DNA from: Clostridiales bacterium
GTDB lineage: Bacteria; Bacillota; Clostridia; Oscillospirales; Oscillospiraceae
Reading direction: 5' to 3'
NCBI GenBank assembly: GCA_004555205.1
Contig: SFIY01000010.1
Span: 1-59,767 of the forward strand
DNA length: 59,767 nucleotides
The position numbers were made by a program, and so were the translations under genes. Each line of letters begins with the position of its first letter. The first letter of the stretch is position 1. The notes beneath the pieces were generated by a model, which was not told where the DNA came from, made no database searches, and was given only the letters and a program-made list of their open reading frames with translations. Below, one piece after another: positions 47,101 through 55,209 of this stretch.

Positions 47101-47837
47101 CACTCGGCCTCCTTCCTGTCAATGATGGGGCAGCCGCCCAGCGTGTCGGCCAGAATCAGGGGGAAAATCTCCTCCGTGGTGCCACGGTGCGCCAGCGTGC
47201 CGTTGGCCACCACCACGATCTCATCGGCGAGCTGGATGATGCGCTCCTGGTGGGAAATGATAATCATGGTGGACTGCTGCTCCCGGTGGAGCTGCTCAAA
47301 GGTTTCGGTCAGGCGGGCAAAGCTCCACAGGTCAATACCGGCTTCCGGTTCGTCAAAAATCATCAAATCGCTGTGGCGTGCCAGAATGGAGGCAATCTCA
47401 ATGCGCTTGACCTCGCCGCCGGAAAGGCTCGCGTCCACCTCGCGCTCCAGATAGTCGTTGGCGCACAGGCCCACCTTGGTCAGGTACTGGCAGCAGCGGT
47501 CCTTGCTCAGCTTCTCCTTGCCTGCGGCAAGCAGGAGCAGGTCATGGACGGTGATGCCCTTGAAGCGGGGCGGCTGCTGAAAACCGTAGCTGATACCCAG
47601 CTTGGCCCGCTCGGTGATGCCCAACTCGGTAATATCCTGTCCGTTATAGATGATCTGACCGCCTGTGGGCTGCACCAGACCCATAATGACCTTTGCCAGC
47701 GTGGTCTTGCCGCCGCCGTTGGGGCCGGTAAACACCACCAGCTTGTGGTCGGGAATCGTCACATTGATGTCCTTTAAAATGTCCAGCTCTCCGTCCAGGG
47801 TGGACACGCGATAGCTGATATGCTTTAGCTCCAGCAT
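47100..47837 (-). CDS. sufC: SufC ABC-type ATPase (245 aa)
   Basis: A soluble ABC ATPase that energises Fe-S scaffold rearrangement. It has Walker A in FTGPNGGGKTTLAKVI, a Q-loop in GISYGFQQPPRFKG, the signature in VDASLSGGEVKRIEIAS, Walker B in LMIFDEPEAGIDLWS and the H-loop in IIISHQERI. These sequences are typical of SufC rather than transport ATPases. ATG 47837 has AAGGAGG upstream; a long upstream frame is an artefact of composition. The promoter is at 47903-47931. Confidence 0.95.
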   Translation of the reverse strand: MLELKHISYRVSTLDGELDILKDINVTIPDHKLVVFTGPNGGGKTTLAKVIMGLVQPTGGQIIYNGQDITELGITERAKLGISYGFQQPPRFKGITVHDLLLLAAGKEKLSKDRCCQYLTKVGLCANDYLEREVDASLSGGEVKRIEIASILARHSDLMIFDEPEAGIDLWSFARLTETFEQLHREQQSTMIIISHQERIIQLADEIVVVANGTLAHRGTTEEIFPLILADTLGGCPIIDRKEAE

Positions 47838-47902
47838 GAAAGCATCCTCCTTCTGAGGTGGTTTATCCGCAGTAAATAAGCGAATTTCTTGCAGATTATC
47901 AT

Positions 47903-47931
47903 ATTTTAGCAGATAACCGCACAAAAAGCAA
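47903..47931 (-). promoter_or_regulatory. Promoter of the sufC-sufB-like operon
   Basis: Minus strand: TTGCTT (47931-47926), 17 bp, TAAAAT (47908-47903). No obvious IscR/SufR palindrome is visible. Confidence 0.8.
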
Positions 47932-47989
47932 TGGACAGTGACCATTTTTTCCTTTACACATAGTATGGCATAAAAGGAGGCGTTCCATA

Positions 47990-48544
47990 ATGGACAGCAA
48001 CGAAAATGTGACCTATGATTACCGGCTCTATGACCGGGTATGGCAGCGGGTTGCCCCGGAGTTGAACCCCTATCCCGAAGTGCGCAGTGCGGAGACGGCC
48101 CCGTCCTCTCCCCTGCCGGAACGATGCACACAGTCCGCGCTTCAGGCGCAGACTCTGCGCAATCTGGCCGACGAGGAGCTGGAGGGCCGCCGCGTCTATC
48201 TGGCCTATGTCCGCTGCGCGCCGAACAACAATGCCCGGCGCCTGATGCGGCAGTTGGCCGAGGAGGAGGGGCGGCACGCACGGCGGCTTGTGTCGCTGTA
48301 CTATCTTATGACGGGCGAGTGCTATAAGCCGGTCCTTTCCACCAACTGTATTGCCGTGCCGGCCTGGTGCGAGGCGCTGCGGCAGCGCTACCATGAGGAA
48401 ATCTATGACGCCACGCGCTATGAGCGGTTGGCCCGGGACAGCAATGACGCCGGTATTGCGCAAATCATGACAGCCCTCGCCGGCAGTGAAATGCGCCATG
48501 CCCGACAGCTATTGTGCCTGTTGGAGCAGAATTTGCTTGCATAA
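47990..48544 (+). CDS. Ferritin-like diiron protein (184 aa)
   Basis: After a polar N-terminal 50 residues come four helices with paired metal-ligand motifs: ADEELEGRRVYLAYVR, then QLAEEEGRHARRL (ExxH), and YHEEIYDATRYERLA, then LAGSEMRHARQLL (ExxH). This is the ferritin/rubrerythrin-like layout, without a rubredoxin Cys pair. It may handle iron or peroxide; two Cys (TGECYKP and TNC) are not in a rubredoxin pattern. RBS AAAGGAGG precedes the ATG. It diverges from the Suf pair, which fits an iron or redox theme but proves nothing. Confidence 0.78.
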   Translation: MDSNENVTYDYRLYDRVWQRVAPELNPYPEVRSAETAPSSPLPERCTQSALQAQTLRNLADEELEGRRVYLAYVRCAPNNNARRLMRQLAEEEGRHARRLVSLYYLMTGECYKPVLSTNCIAVPAWCEALRQRYHEEIYDATRYERLARDSNDAGIAQIMTALAGSEMRHARQLLCLLEQNLLA

Positions 48545-48595
48545 CGCCCTTCAACCTGCTACAATAGCTGCAAATCAACAAAGGAGGACACCCCT

Positions 48596-49180
48596 ATGAA
48601 GGAATCTATTTCGCGTGAACAGGCGCTGTGCGCACTGAAAGCATATAACAAAGAGCCTTTTCACCTTCAGCACGCACTGACGGTGGAGGGTGTCATGCGT
48701 TGGTATGCCAACGAGCTGGGCTACGGCGATGAGGCCGATTTCTGGGCTACGGTGGGCCTGCTGCACGACATCGATTTCGAGATGTGGCCGGAGGAGCACT
48801 GTGTCAAGGCACCGGAGCTGCTGGAAAAGGCCGGTGCTTCCGACGAGCTGATCCACGCCGTCTGCTCCCATGGCTACGGCCTGTGCTGCGATGTGGAGCC
48901 TGTACATGAAATGGAGAAGGTGCTCTTTGCCGCCGATGAACTGACCGGTCTGATCGGCGCCGCGGCCAGAATGCGCCCCAGCAAGAGCTGTAAGGACATG
49001 GAGCTTTCCAGCCTGAAGAAGAAATTCAAGGACAAAAAATTTGCCGCAGGCTGTTCCCGCGATGTGATCAAGACCGGCGCCGAGCGTCTGGGTTGGGACC
49101 TTGACAAGCTGCTCACCATGACCATCGAGGCCATGCGCTCCTGCGAGGACAGCATCAACGAAGCGATGGCCAACCTGTAA
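48596..49180 (+). CDS. HD-domain hydrolase (194 aa)
   Basis: A small HD phosphohydrolase-fold protein. The metal motif is VGLLHDIDFEMWPEEHC (His-Asp), with an upstream His in FHLQHALTVEGVM and later ICSHGY-type residues in AVCSHGYGLCC and LFAADELTGLIGA (Asp). This family is common in Clostridia beside core genes; the nucleotide or phosphate substrate is not known. RBS AAAGGAGG precedes the ATG. A strong hairpin terminator follows directly. Confidence 0.88.
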   Translation: MKESISREQALCALKAYNKEPFHLQHALTVEGVMRWYANELGYGDEADFWATVGLLHDIDFEMWPEEHCVKAPELLEKAGASDELIHAVCSHGYGLCCDVEPVHEMEKVLFAADELTGLIGAAARMRPSKSCKDMELSSLKKKFKDKKFAAGCSRDVIKTGAERLGWDLDKLLTMTIEAMRSCEDSINEAMANL

Positions 49181-49187
49181 AAGTGAT

Positions 49188-49234
49188 AAAATCACCCTCT
49201 GTCGTCGGTTTTCGACAACAGAGGGTGATTTTTA
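49188..49234. terminator. Terminator after the HD gene
   Basis: AAAATCACCCTCTGT and ACAGAGGGTGATTTTT, with an inner GTCG/CGAC stem. T- and A-tracts make it usable from both sides. Confidence 0.9.
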
Positions 49235-49261
49235 TGTCGTTTTATACAAATTGTAGTCATT

Positions 49262-49783
49262 TTATCGGCTCATCAGGCCGCCTTTATGGTCGCGCAGGTC
49301 AAAAAGCAGCTCCATCAGGCTGGGACGGTAGGGCACAAAATCGCCCTGCGCAAGCAGCGCCAAAATCTCCCGGCGGTCCGCCCAGCGGGCCGTTTTCACT
49401 TCTTCCGCCTGTAATTCCAGCGTCTCGGCCTCCAGCTCGCGCTCCACGATATACATATCGTCAAAGCCGCCGGGGAACGACAGGGTCAAATCGGGGGCTG
49501 CGGCGCTCAAATCCACCAAAAGGCCCAGCTCCTCCCGCACCTCACGCATGGCCGCCTGCTGGCTGCTTTCACCCTGTATGGCGCAGCCGCCCACGGAGAT
49601 GTCCCAATACTCCGGCCAGCTCCTCTTGCACGACTGGCGCTGCTGAATGAGCATCTGTCCGGCGCGGTTGAAAAAGATCACATGCACCACCAAATGGTAA
49701 TCGCCCGCCTGCACCGCTTCGCCGCGCAGCATGGTGCGGCCGGTGGGACGGCGCCGCACATCGTAAATATCCCAGGTTTCCAT
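49262..49783 (-). CDS. NUDIX hydrolase (173 aa)
   Basis: The Nudix box is GGCAIQGESSQQAAMREVREELGL, matching GX5EX7REUXEEXGU (given here as two parts: GGCAIQGESSQQAAM and REVREELGL). The N-terminal WDIYDVRRRPTGRTMLRGE and VHVIFFNRAGQMLIQQR resemble the IPP-isomerase/MutT-like subgroup with a Trp-Asp-Ile-Ser before the box. It probably hydrolyses a nucleoside-diphosphate derivative; the substrate cannot be named. RBS AGGAGAAA precedes the ATG. Confidence 0.92.
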   Translation of the reverse strand: METWDIYDVRRRPTGRTMLRGEAVQAGDYHLVVHVIFFNRAGQMLIQQRQSCKRSWPEYWDISVGGCAIQGESSQQAAMREVREELGLLVDLSAAAPDLTLSFPGGFDDMYIVERELEAETLELQAEEVKTARWADRREILALLAQGDFVPYRPSLMELLFDLRDHKGGLMSR

Positions 49784-49801
49784 TGTGATTTCTCCTATGT
49801 A

Positions 49802-49832
49802 ACAGCCCGCCGCTGACCACGCGGCGGGCTGT
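49802..49832 (-). terminator. Hairpin after fakA
   Basis: ACAGCCCGCCGC (49802-49813) pairs with GCGGCGGGCTGT (49821-49832); weak T-tract. Confidence 0.65.
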
Positions 49833-49835
49833 GTG

Positions 49836-51503
49836 TTATTCGATGGAAATAATATAATAGTACACGGGTTGACCGCCGGGCAGCATCGTCACCTCAGCGC
49901 CGGGGCAAGCGGAAGTGAACAGTTCCTCCGTAGCGGCGGTCTCCTCATCGGACACGCCCTCGCCGGTAAAGACGGTGATAAACTCGCCGTCCTTTTCCGC
50001 TGCCAGATTGGCCAGCTTCGTCAAAAGCACGCCGATCTCACGGTCGGTGCCGAACAGCTTGCCGTCCACCAGCGCCAGATAGTCGCCCTCATTGATGGCA
50101 AAGCCGTCAAAGTCGGAATCCCGGGCCGCATAGGTGATCTGGGCGGTGGTGACCTGAGAGGCCGCCTCGATCATGGTCTGTGCCATCACCTGCGGGTCCT
50201 GCTCGTCCAAATCCACATGCATCATGGCGGTGATACCCTGGGGCACGGTGGCCGTAGGCACCACGACGACCTCTTTCTCCGTCAAACCAACACACTGCTG
50301 GGCAGCCATGGTGATATTCTTATTGTTGGGCAGCACGAACACCACTTCGCTGGGCGTGCGGTTAATCTCCTGCAAAATCGCCTCGGTGGAGGGATTCATG
50401 GTCTGGCCGCCGCTGACAATGCGGTCCACACCCAGATCATGGAAGGTGGCAGCCAGGCCGTCACCGGCACACACAGCCAGAAAACCGTAACGCTTCTCCG
50501 GTGCAGCCACGGTTTCCCCGCTCTCCAGCTCCTCCTCCACGGCGTCCAGATCATCCGCGCTCTGCGCTTTCCTGCCGGCAGCCACTTCCTCGTGCTGCGT
50601 GCGCATATTCTCGATCTTCGCCAGCTCCAGCGTGCCGTATTTCTGCGATTCGGTAATGGCATCGCCCGGCGTATCCGTATGGACATGAACCTTAAAGGCA
50701 TCGTCATCCTCACCGATGACAAGGCAGTCACCGATGCTGCTCAGATAAGCGCGCAGCGGCTCAAGGGACAGCTCCGATGTCTTGCGGACGATAAAGACGG
50801 TGTCATAGGTGAAGGTGATCTCCTCATCAGAGATCATGCCAAAATCGGCCTTCTCCTGTTCGGGCGTATCCTCCACTTCCGGCACGGCCTCACCCTGCAA
50901 AGCGCGCAGCATACCCTCCAGCACGATCAGGTAGCCCTTACCGCCGGCATCCACCACGCCGGCCTTTTTCAGCACCGGATTCATCTCAATGGTTTCCTCC
51001 AGCGTCACATAGCCCGCCTTAATGGCCTCGGCCAGCACATACTCGGCGTTGTTGTTTTCGCCTGCGGCCTCCACGGCCCGGGCAGCCGCCAGACGGCTGA
51101 CCGTCAGCACCGTGCCCTCGGCAGGCTTCATCACCGCACTGTAGGCGGTGGTGACGCCGTCCGTCATGGCGGCAGCCAACTGCGCGCCGTCCATCTCGTT
51201 CATATTCTTGCAGGACTTGGACATACCGCGGAACAGCAGCGACAATATCACACCGGAGTTGCCGCGCGCACCGCGCAGCAGCGCAGAAGCCGTGATTTTG
51301 GCGGCCTCACCCACAGAAGCCGGCTCGCTCTTGCGCAGTTCGGCAGCGGCGGTCTGGATCGTCAAGCTCATGTTTGTGCCGGTATCACCGTCAGGTACAG
51401 GAAACACATTCAGATCGTTAATTACCTGTTTTTGCGCTGTAATGCAAGCGGCACCGAACAGCACCATCTGCTTAAAGGCGCCGCCGTTAATTCTCTCTGT
51501 CAT
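49836..51503 (-). CDS. fakA: DAK2-domain fatty acid kinase subunit FakA (555 aa)
   Basis: FakA is the ATP-binding subunit of fatty acid kinase, which phosphorylates FakB-bound fatty acids for lipid synthesis. The N-terminal DhaL/DAK2 domain has NVFPVPDGDTGTNMSLT, whose Asp residues bind Mg-ATP, plus LLRGARGNSGVILSLLFRG and a later DAGGKGYLIVLEG. The C-terminal half is the FakA middle and C domains with FVLPNNKNITMAAQQ. ATG 51503 has AAAGGAG upstream. It follows the Asp23-family gene by 29 bases, the conserved yloU-yloV order. No fakB lies in the window. Confidence 0.93.
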   Translation of the reverse strand: MTERINGGAFKQMVLFGAACITAQKQVINDLNVFPVPDGDTGTNMSLTIQTAAAELRKSEPASVGEAAKITASALLRGARGNSGVILSLLFRGMSKSCKNMNEMDGAQLAAAMTDGVTTAYSAVMKPAEGTVLTVSRLAAARAVEAAGENNNAEYVLAEAIKAGYVTLEETIEMNPVLKKAGVVDAGGKGYLIVLEGMLRALQGEAVPEVEDTPEQEKADFGMISDEEITFTYDTVFIVRKTSELSLEPLRAYLSSIGDCLVIGEDDDAFKVHVHTDTPGDAITESQKYGTLELAKIENMRTQHEEVAAGRKAQSADDLDAVEEELESGETVAAPEKRYGFLAVCAGDGLAATFHDLGVDRIVSGGQTMNPSTEAILQEINRTPSEVVFVLPNNKNITMAAQQCVGLTEKEVVVVPTATVPQGITAMMHVDLDEQDPQVMAQTMIEAASQVTTAQITYAARDSDFDGFAINEGDYLALVDGKLFGTDREIGVLLTKLANLAAEKDGEFITVFTGEGVSDEETAATEELFTSACPGAEVTMLPGGQPVYYYIISIE

Positions 51504-51532
51504 TTTTACATTTCTCCTTTGATTGGCGTAGC

Positions 51533-51883
51533 TTACACCGTAATGGAATCCACACAGACGTTGACCTCGCGGACTTCCACGCCGGTGTTCTGGTTCACCA
51601 TGTATTTGACCTCGCTCATGATGGAGCGACAAACCGTGGTGATATTCACGCCGTTTTCCACCACAATATGCAGTTCGATGGAAACCGTGTTGTCGTCATT
51701 ATAGGTGACCTTCACGCCCTTGCTCATGCTCTCCGGGCGCAGCAGGTGCACGATGCCGTCAGTCATGCTGCGGTAGGCCATGCCCTTCACGCCGAAGCAA
51801 TTGGTGGCGGCGGCACCGGTGATGGTCGTAAACACAGCGTTGCTGATGCTGATCTCGCCTTGGTCGGTACGGACTTTTATCAT
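51533..51883 (-). CDS. Asp23/Gls24-family protein (YloU-like, 116 aa)
   Basis: A full Asp23 domain: ISNAVFTTITGAAATNCFGVKGM at the start, NTVSIELHIVVENGVNITTV in the middle and EVKYMVNQNTGVEVREVNVCVD at the end. Family members associate with the membrane or envelope stress response and are nearly always beside fakA (yloU-yloV). RBS AAAGGAAA precedes the ATG. The promoter is at 51939-51967. Confidence 0.93.
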   Translation of the reverse strand: MIKVRTDQGEISISNAVFTTITGAAATNCFGVKGMAYRSMTDGIVHLLRPESMSKGVKVTYNDDNTVSIELHIVVENGVNITTVCRSIMSEVKYMVNQNTGVEVREVNVCVDSITV

Positions 51884-51938
51884 AGTTCATTTCCTTTCTT
51901 AAAGAAGATGATTGCCACAAGCTTACAATTAGTTATTT

Positions 51939-51967
51939 ATTATATACTATTTTTCTCAGGATAACAA
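51939..51967 (-). promoter_or_regulatory. Promoter of the asp23-fakA operon
   Basis: Minus strand: TTGTTA (51967-51962), 17 bp, TATAAT (51944-51939). Confidence 0.82.
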
Positions 51968-51972
51968 GTACA

Positions 51973-52008
51973 AAAATAAGGGATCGAATTTTCATCCGAT
52001 CCCCTATT
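51973..52008 (-). terminator. Terminator of ridA
   Basis: GGGATCG (51980-51986) pairs with CGATCCC (51997-52003); on the minus strand TTATTTTTG follows. Confidence 0.8.
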
Positions 52009-52024
52009 CGTTATCAGGCAATTT

Positions 52025-52405
52025 TTACTTCAGGCAGATGGCCTCGATCTCCACCAGAGCACCCTTGGGCAGTTTCGCCACCTCCACAGCACTGCGGGCA
52101 GGATAGTTGCCCTCCGTGAAAAACTCGGCATACACAGCGTTCATGGCAGCAAAGTCGCCCATGTCCTGCAGGAATACGGTGGTCTTGACCACATGGTCCA
52201 TGGTCAATCCGGCAGCCTCCAGGATCGCCTTCACATTCGTCAGGGACTGACGGGTCTGCTCGGCAATGCCGCCGGGGACAAATTCGCCGGTAGCGGGGTC
52301 AAAAGGCACCTGGCCGGAAGTAATCAGGAATGCACCGCAATCCACTGCCTGAGAGTAAGGGCCGATGGCACTGGGCGCATTGGTGGTGGCAATAATCTTC
52401 TTCAT
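52025..52405 (-). CDS. ridA: RidA-family imine/enamine deaminase (126 aa)
   Basis: It removes reactive 2-aminoacrylate-type imines produced by PLP enzymes. The protein is a standard-length RidA: NAPSAIGPYSQAVDCGAFLITSGQVPFDP at the start, a central NVKAILEAAGLTMDHVVKTTVFL, the catalytic Arg in NYPARSAVEVAKLPKGALVEIEA, and Glu in the final EIEA strand. RBS AGGAGG precedes the ATG. It sits divergently from methionine gamma-lyase, a PLP enzyme that releases 2-oxobutanoate through an enamine, so the two could work in the same pathway. Confidence 0.95.
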   Translation of the reverse strand: MKKIIATTNAPSAIGPYSQAVDCGAFLITSGQVPFDPATGEFVPGGIAEQTRQSLTNVKAILEAAGLTMDHVVKTTVFLQDMGDFAAMNAVYAEFFTEGNYPARSAVEVAKLPKGALVEIEAICLK

Positions 52406-52466
52406 ATCCTATTCCTCCTGAAAATTGTTTTAACGATTCCATAGCGGAATCCGTGTTTCTATATGT

Positions 52467-52495
52467 GTTATACCATATTTTTCTTAGGTTGGCAA
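52467..52495 (-). promoter_or_regulatory. Promoter of ridA
   Basis: Minus strand: TTGCCA (52495-52490), 17 bp, TATAAC (52472-52467). Confidence 0.75.
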
Positions 52496-52787
52496 GGACA
52501 TACCCGGCCGAATTTTGTTATCTGAATAATTTATGATTTATTTTCTTGATTTTTTACGGTTATATTTTATTCTTTTTCTTTCTTTTCACCAATTTATTGG
52601 CCTATTCGGCGTTGCCTGAGCATAATAAAAATACAATTAGTGTAATAATTATTTTTCTTCTCATGGTTTGTTATCTATTTAACTTATATCCAGTCATTTG
52701 AATACAAAACTACCACTCTTGGGCAAAAATGTGCTACATTTGAAACAGCAAAGTGTATTTTGCGCGAAAATACAAAACATATATGCA
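52496..52787. other. AT-rich spacer upstream of methionine gamma-lyase
   Basis: No frame, RNA or SAM-riboswitch-like core is visible. Several TTGNNN words occur, but none pairs well enough with a -10 box for me to name the lyase promoter. Confidence 0.5.
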
Positions 52788-52801
52788 AGGAGGAACTCAC
52801 A

Positions 52802-53995
52802 ATGATGAACAATAATTGCGGTTTCGGCACCAAATCCATCCACGCCGGTAATGTCAAGGATGTACAGTACGGCGCACTGACCACTCCCATCTACCAGACC
52901 TCCACTTTCGTTTTTGATAGCTGCGAGCAGGGCGGTCGTCGTTTTGCCGGTGAAGAGGGCGGCTACATCTACACCCGTCTGGGTAACCCCACCGTTTCCG
53001 TTCTGGAAGCGAAAATTGCCGCTCTGGAATGCGGCGAAGCCTGCGTAGCTGCCGCTTCCGGTATGGGCGCTATCTCCTCCGCCCTGTGGACCATCGCCGG
53101 CGCCGGCAAGCACATTATTGCCGACGGCACGCTGTATGGCTGCACCTTCGCTCTGCTCAATCACGGCATGACCCGCTATGGCGTGGAAGTTGACTTTATC
53201 GATACTTCCGATCTGGAGGCCGTGAAGGCACACCTGAAGGAGAACACCGTTGCTGTGTATCTGGAAACTCCCGCCAATCCCAACCTGAAGATCACCGACA
53301 TCGCTGCCGTGGCCGAGATCGCTCACGCTTACAATCCCGAGATCAAGGTCGTTTGCGATAATACCTTCGCCTCCCCCGCGCTGCAGACGCCCCTGACCCT
53401 GGGCGCCGATGTGGTGGTGCACTCCGCTACCAAGTATCTGAACGGTCACGGCGATGTGATCGCGGGCTTCGTGGTCGGCTCTGCTGAGTTCTGCATGCAG
53501 GTTCGTATGTTCGGTTTGAAGGATATGACCGGCGCCGTGATGGATCCGTTTGCCGCCTTCCTGATCCTGCGCGGTCTGAAGACGCTGGAGCTGCGTATGG
53601 CACGCCACTGCGAGAACGGCCGCAAGGTCGCTGCCTTCCTGGACGCTCATCCCGCTGTGGAGAAGGTCTATTATCCGGGCCTTAAGAACCATGTGGGTCA
53701 CGACATTGCTGCCAAGCAGATGAAGGACTTCGGCGGCATGGTTTCCTTCGAGGTCAAGGGCGGCCGCGCTGCCGGCGTGAAGCTGGTTAACGCACTGCAT
53801 CTGATTACCGTGGCCGTGTCCCTGGGCGATGCGGAAACCCTGATCGAGCATCCCGCTTCCATGACCCACTCCACCTACACCGAGGAAGAGCTGGCAGCCT
53901 CCGGCATCGCCGCCGGTCTGATCCGTCTGTCCGTCGGTCTGGAGAATGCCGAGGACATCATCGCCGATCTGGAGCAGGCTCTGAACCAACTGTAA
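52802..53995 (+). CDS. Methionine gamma-lyase (PLP-dependent, 397 aa)
   Basis: It cleaves methionine to methanethiol, ammonia and 2-oxobutanoate. Fold type I PLP enzyme of the Cys/Met metabolism family. YTRLGNPTVSVLEAKIA binds PLP phosphate from the neighbouring subunit, DGTLYGCTFALLNHG carries the Tyr and the Cys that distinguishes methionine gamma-lyase from cystathionine enzymes, and VVVHSATKYLNGHGDVIAG carries the PLP Lys. Length equals that of characterised enzymes. RBS AGGAGG precedes ATG 52802. Codons such as CGT, GGT and GCT are richer here than in neighbours, suggesting high expression. Confidence 0.92.
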   Translation: MMNNNCGFGTKSIHAGNVKDVQYGALTTPIYQTSTFVFDSCEQGGRRFAGEEGGYIYTRLGNPTVSVLEAKIAALECGEACVAAASGMGAISSALWTIAGAGKHIIADGTLYGCTFALLNHGMTRYGVEVDFIDTSDLEAVKAHLKENTVAVYLETPANPNLKITDIAAVAEIAHAYNPEIKVVCDNTFASPALQTPLTLGADVVVHSATKYLNGHGDVIAGFVVGSAEFCMQVRMFGLKDMTGAVMDPFAAFLILRGLKTLELRMARHCENGRKVAAFLDAHPAVEKVYYPGLKNHVGHDIAAKQMKDFGGMVSFEVKGGRAAGVKLVNALHLITVAVSLGDAETLIEHPASMTHSTYTEEELAASGIAAGLIRLSVGLENAEDIIADLEQALNQL

Positions 53996-54014
53996 GCCTA
54001 CATAACACACATAC

Positions 54015-54046
54015 AAAAAAGCGGGAGCTTCGGCTCCCGCTTTTTT
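54015..54046. terminator. Bidirectional terminator
   Basis: AAAAAAGCGGGAGC, TTCG loop, GCTCCCGCTTTTTT: textbook, serving the lyase (+) and lexA (-). Confidence 0.95.
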
Positions 54047-54051
54047 CATGT

Positions 54052-54690
54052 TCAATATTGACGGATGACCGCCGTGACCTTGCCCAAAATCCGGGCCTCA
54101 CGGCCATCAATGGGGCTGTACGCTTCGTTTTCCGGCAGCAGCCATACTTCACCGCCGCGGCGGGACAGGCGCTTCACCGTCGCTTCATCGTCCAGCAGCG
54201 CCACCACGATCTCGCCGTTATTGGCTGTCTGCTGCTGATGCACCACCACCAGATCGTCCGGCAGGATGCCCGCGTTGAGCATAGACTCGCCGCGCACACG
54301 CAGCGCAAAATATTCGCCGCTGCGATGGCCGGTGTCGTAGGTCAGATAGTCCTCAATACACTCCTGCGCCAGAATCGGCGTACCGGCTGCCACGGTGCCC
54401 ACAATAGGAATCCTGTTGGCAGGCGGTTCCTCCGCCGCTATACCCGCTTCCTGTCGAGGCAGGTCCCGCACTTTGGCCGGCTGCGTCAGTGTCAAGGCGC
54501 GGCCCTTGCCGGCCCCCTTGCTGATGACGCCGGCCTCCTCCATGTGTTTCAAATGGAAATGCACGGTGGAGGGCGATTTCAAGCCCACCGCGTCACCGAT
54601 CTCGCGCACGGAAGGCGGATAGCCCTGGTCCTGAATGGTTCGGGCGATATAATCATAGATCTGCTGCTGCATCTTTGTCAGTTTTGCCAT
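54052..54690 (-). CDS. lexA: LexA SOS repressor (212 aa)
   Basis: An N-terminal winged HTH (KMQQQIYDYIARTI, then PPSVREIGDAVGLKSPSTVHFHL) and a C-terminal S24 self-cleavage domain. The Ala-Gly cleavage site is in IVGTVAAGTPILAQE; catalytic Ser is in LRVRGESMLNAGI and Lys in DDEATVKRLSRR. The hinge is longer than usual (PRQEAGIAAEEPPANRIP). ATG 54690 has AAGGAGG upstream; an 11-codon in-frame extension lacks one. A LexA box overlapping its own promoter (54733-54770) shows autoregulation. Confidence 0.95.
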   Translation of the reverse strand: MAKLTKMQQQIYDYIARTIQDQGYPPSVREIGDAVGLKSPSTVHFHLKHMEEAGVISKGAGKGRALTLTQPAKVRDLPRQEAGIAAEEPPANRIPIVGTVAAGTPILAQECIEDYLTYDTGHRSGEYFALRVRGESMLNAGILPDDLVVVHQQQTANNGEIVVALLDDEATVKRLSRRGGEVWLLPENEAYSPIDGREARILGKVTAVIRQY

Positions 54691-54732
54691 GGTGTCCTCC
54701 TTTTTCATGTGAGACATATCCAAGTCACACCT

Positions 54733-54770
54733 ATTGTACCATGTTTTTTTGCGAATTACAACATTTGTTC
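54733..54770 (-). promoter_or_regulatory. lexA promoter with overlapping SOS box
   Basis: Minus strand: TTGTAA (54761-54756), 17 bp, TACAAT (54738-54733). GAACAAATGTTG (54770-54759) overlaps the -35 box and matches the Gram-positive LexA consensus GAACNNNNGTTC at seven of eight fixed bases. Confidence 0.75.
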
Positions 54771-54826
54771 TATGGTTTTTTAAACTTTTCTACGGCGAAT
54801 TTATGAAAAAAATCATGTAATTGCAC

Positions 54827-54855
54827 TTGAAATCCCTTATATGCTGTGGTAAAAT
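54827..54855 (+). promoter_or_regulatory. Promoter of secG
   Basis: TTGAAA (54827-54832), 17 bp, TAAAAT (54850-54855), with TGTGG before the -10 box. Confidence 0.85.
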
Positions 54856-54911
54856 GGACAGGTATCTGAATATATGCGTTTTTGCATGACTATAGAGGGA
54901 GGAAATCCGTT

Positions 54912-55154
54912 ATGATGATTTTTGTTACGATTCTGCAGCTATTGGCCGCTTTGATTTTGATTACTGTCGTTCTGTTCCAGTCCGGTAAGAGCCGGGGGCT
55001 CTCCGGTGCCATCGGCGGCATTGCCGATTCCTATATGGCCAAGGGCAAGGCCAGATCTATCGACGCCAAGCTGGCAAAGGCCACCAAGTGGATCGCCGCC
55101 GCCTTTGTGGTGTTGACGCTGATCCTCAACTGCATGGCAGCCGCCGGTGTGTAA
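54912..55154 (+). CDS. secG: Preprotein translocase subunit SecG (80 aa)
   Basis: A small accessory subunit of the SecYEG channel with two transmembrane helices: FVTILQLLAALILITVVLFQ and KWIAAAFVVLTLILNCMAAA. They are separated by the conserved cytosolic loop SGKSRGLSGAIGGIADSYMAKGK with its Ser-Gly-Gly-like motif. RBS GGGAGGA precedes ATG 54912; a second ATG follows at once and could also be used. It is a single-gene unit with its own promoter and terminator. Confidence 0.95.
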   Translation: MMIFVTILQLLAALILITVVLFQSGKSRGLSGAIGGIADSYMAKGKARSIDAKLAKATKWIAAAFVVLTLILNCMAAAGV

Positions 55155-55168
55155 GTAAATTGAAATGT

Positions 55169-55209
55169 AAAGGCACGCAGTGCATACCCATTTGCACTGC
55201 GTGCCTTTT
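55169..55209. terminator. Bidirectional terminator
   Basis: AAAGGCACGCAGTGCA pairs with TGCACTGCGTGCCTTT; TTTATTTT on the plus side. It overlaps the deacetylase stop codon by two bases. Confidence 0.9.

Noticed and set aside
52496..52801. SAM riboswitch or S-box upstream of methionine gamma-lyase
   Set aside because: No S-box core (such as AGAGTGGCGGA-like words) or terminator hairpin is present in the AT-rich leader.
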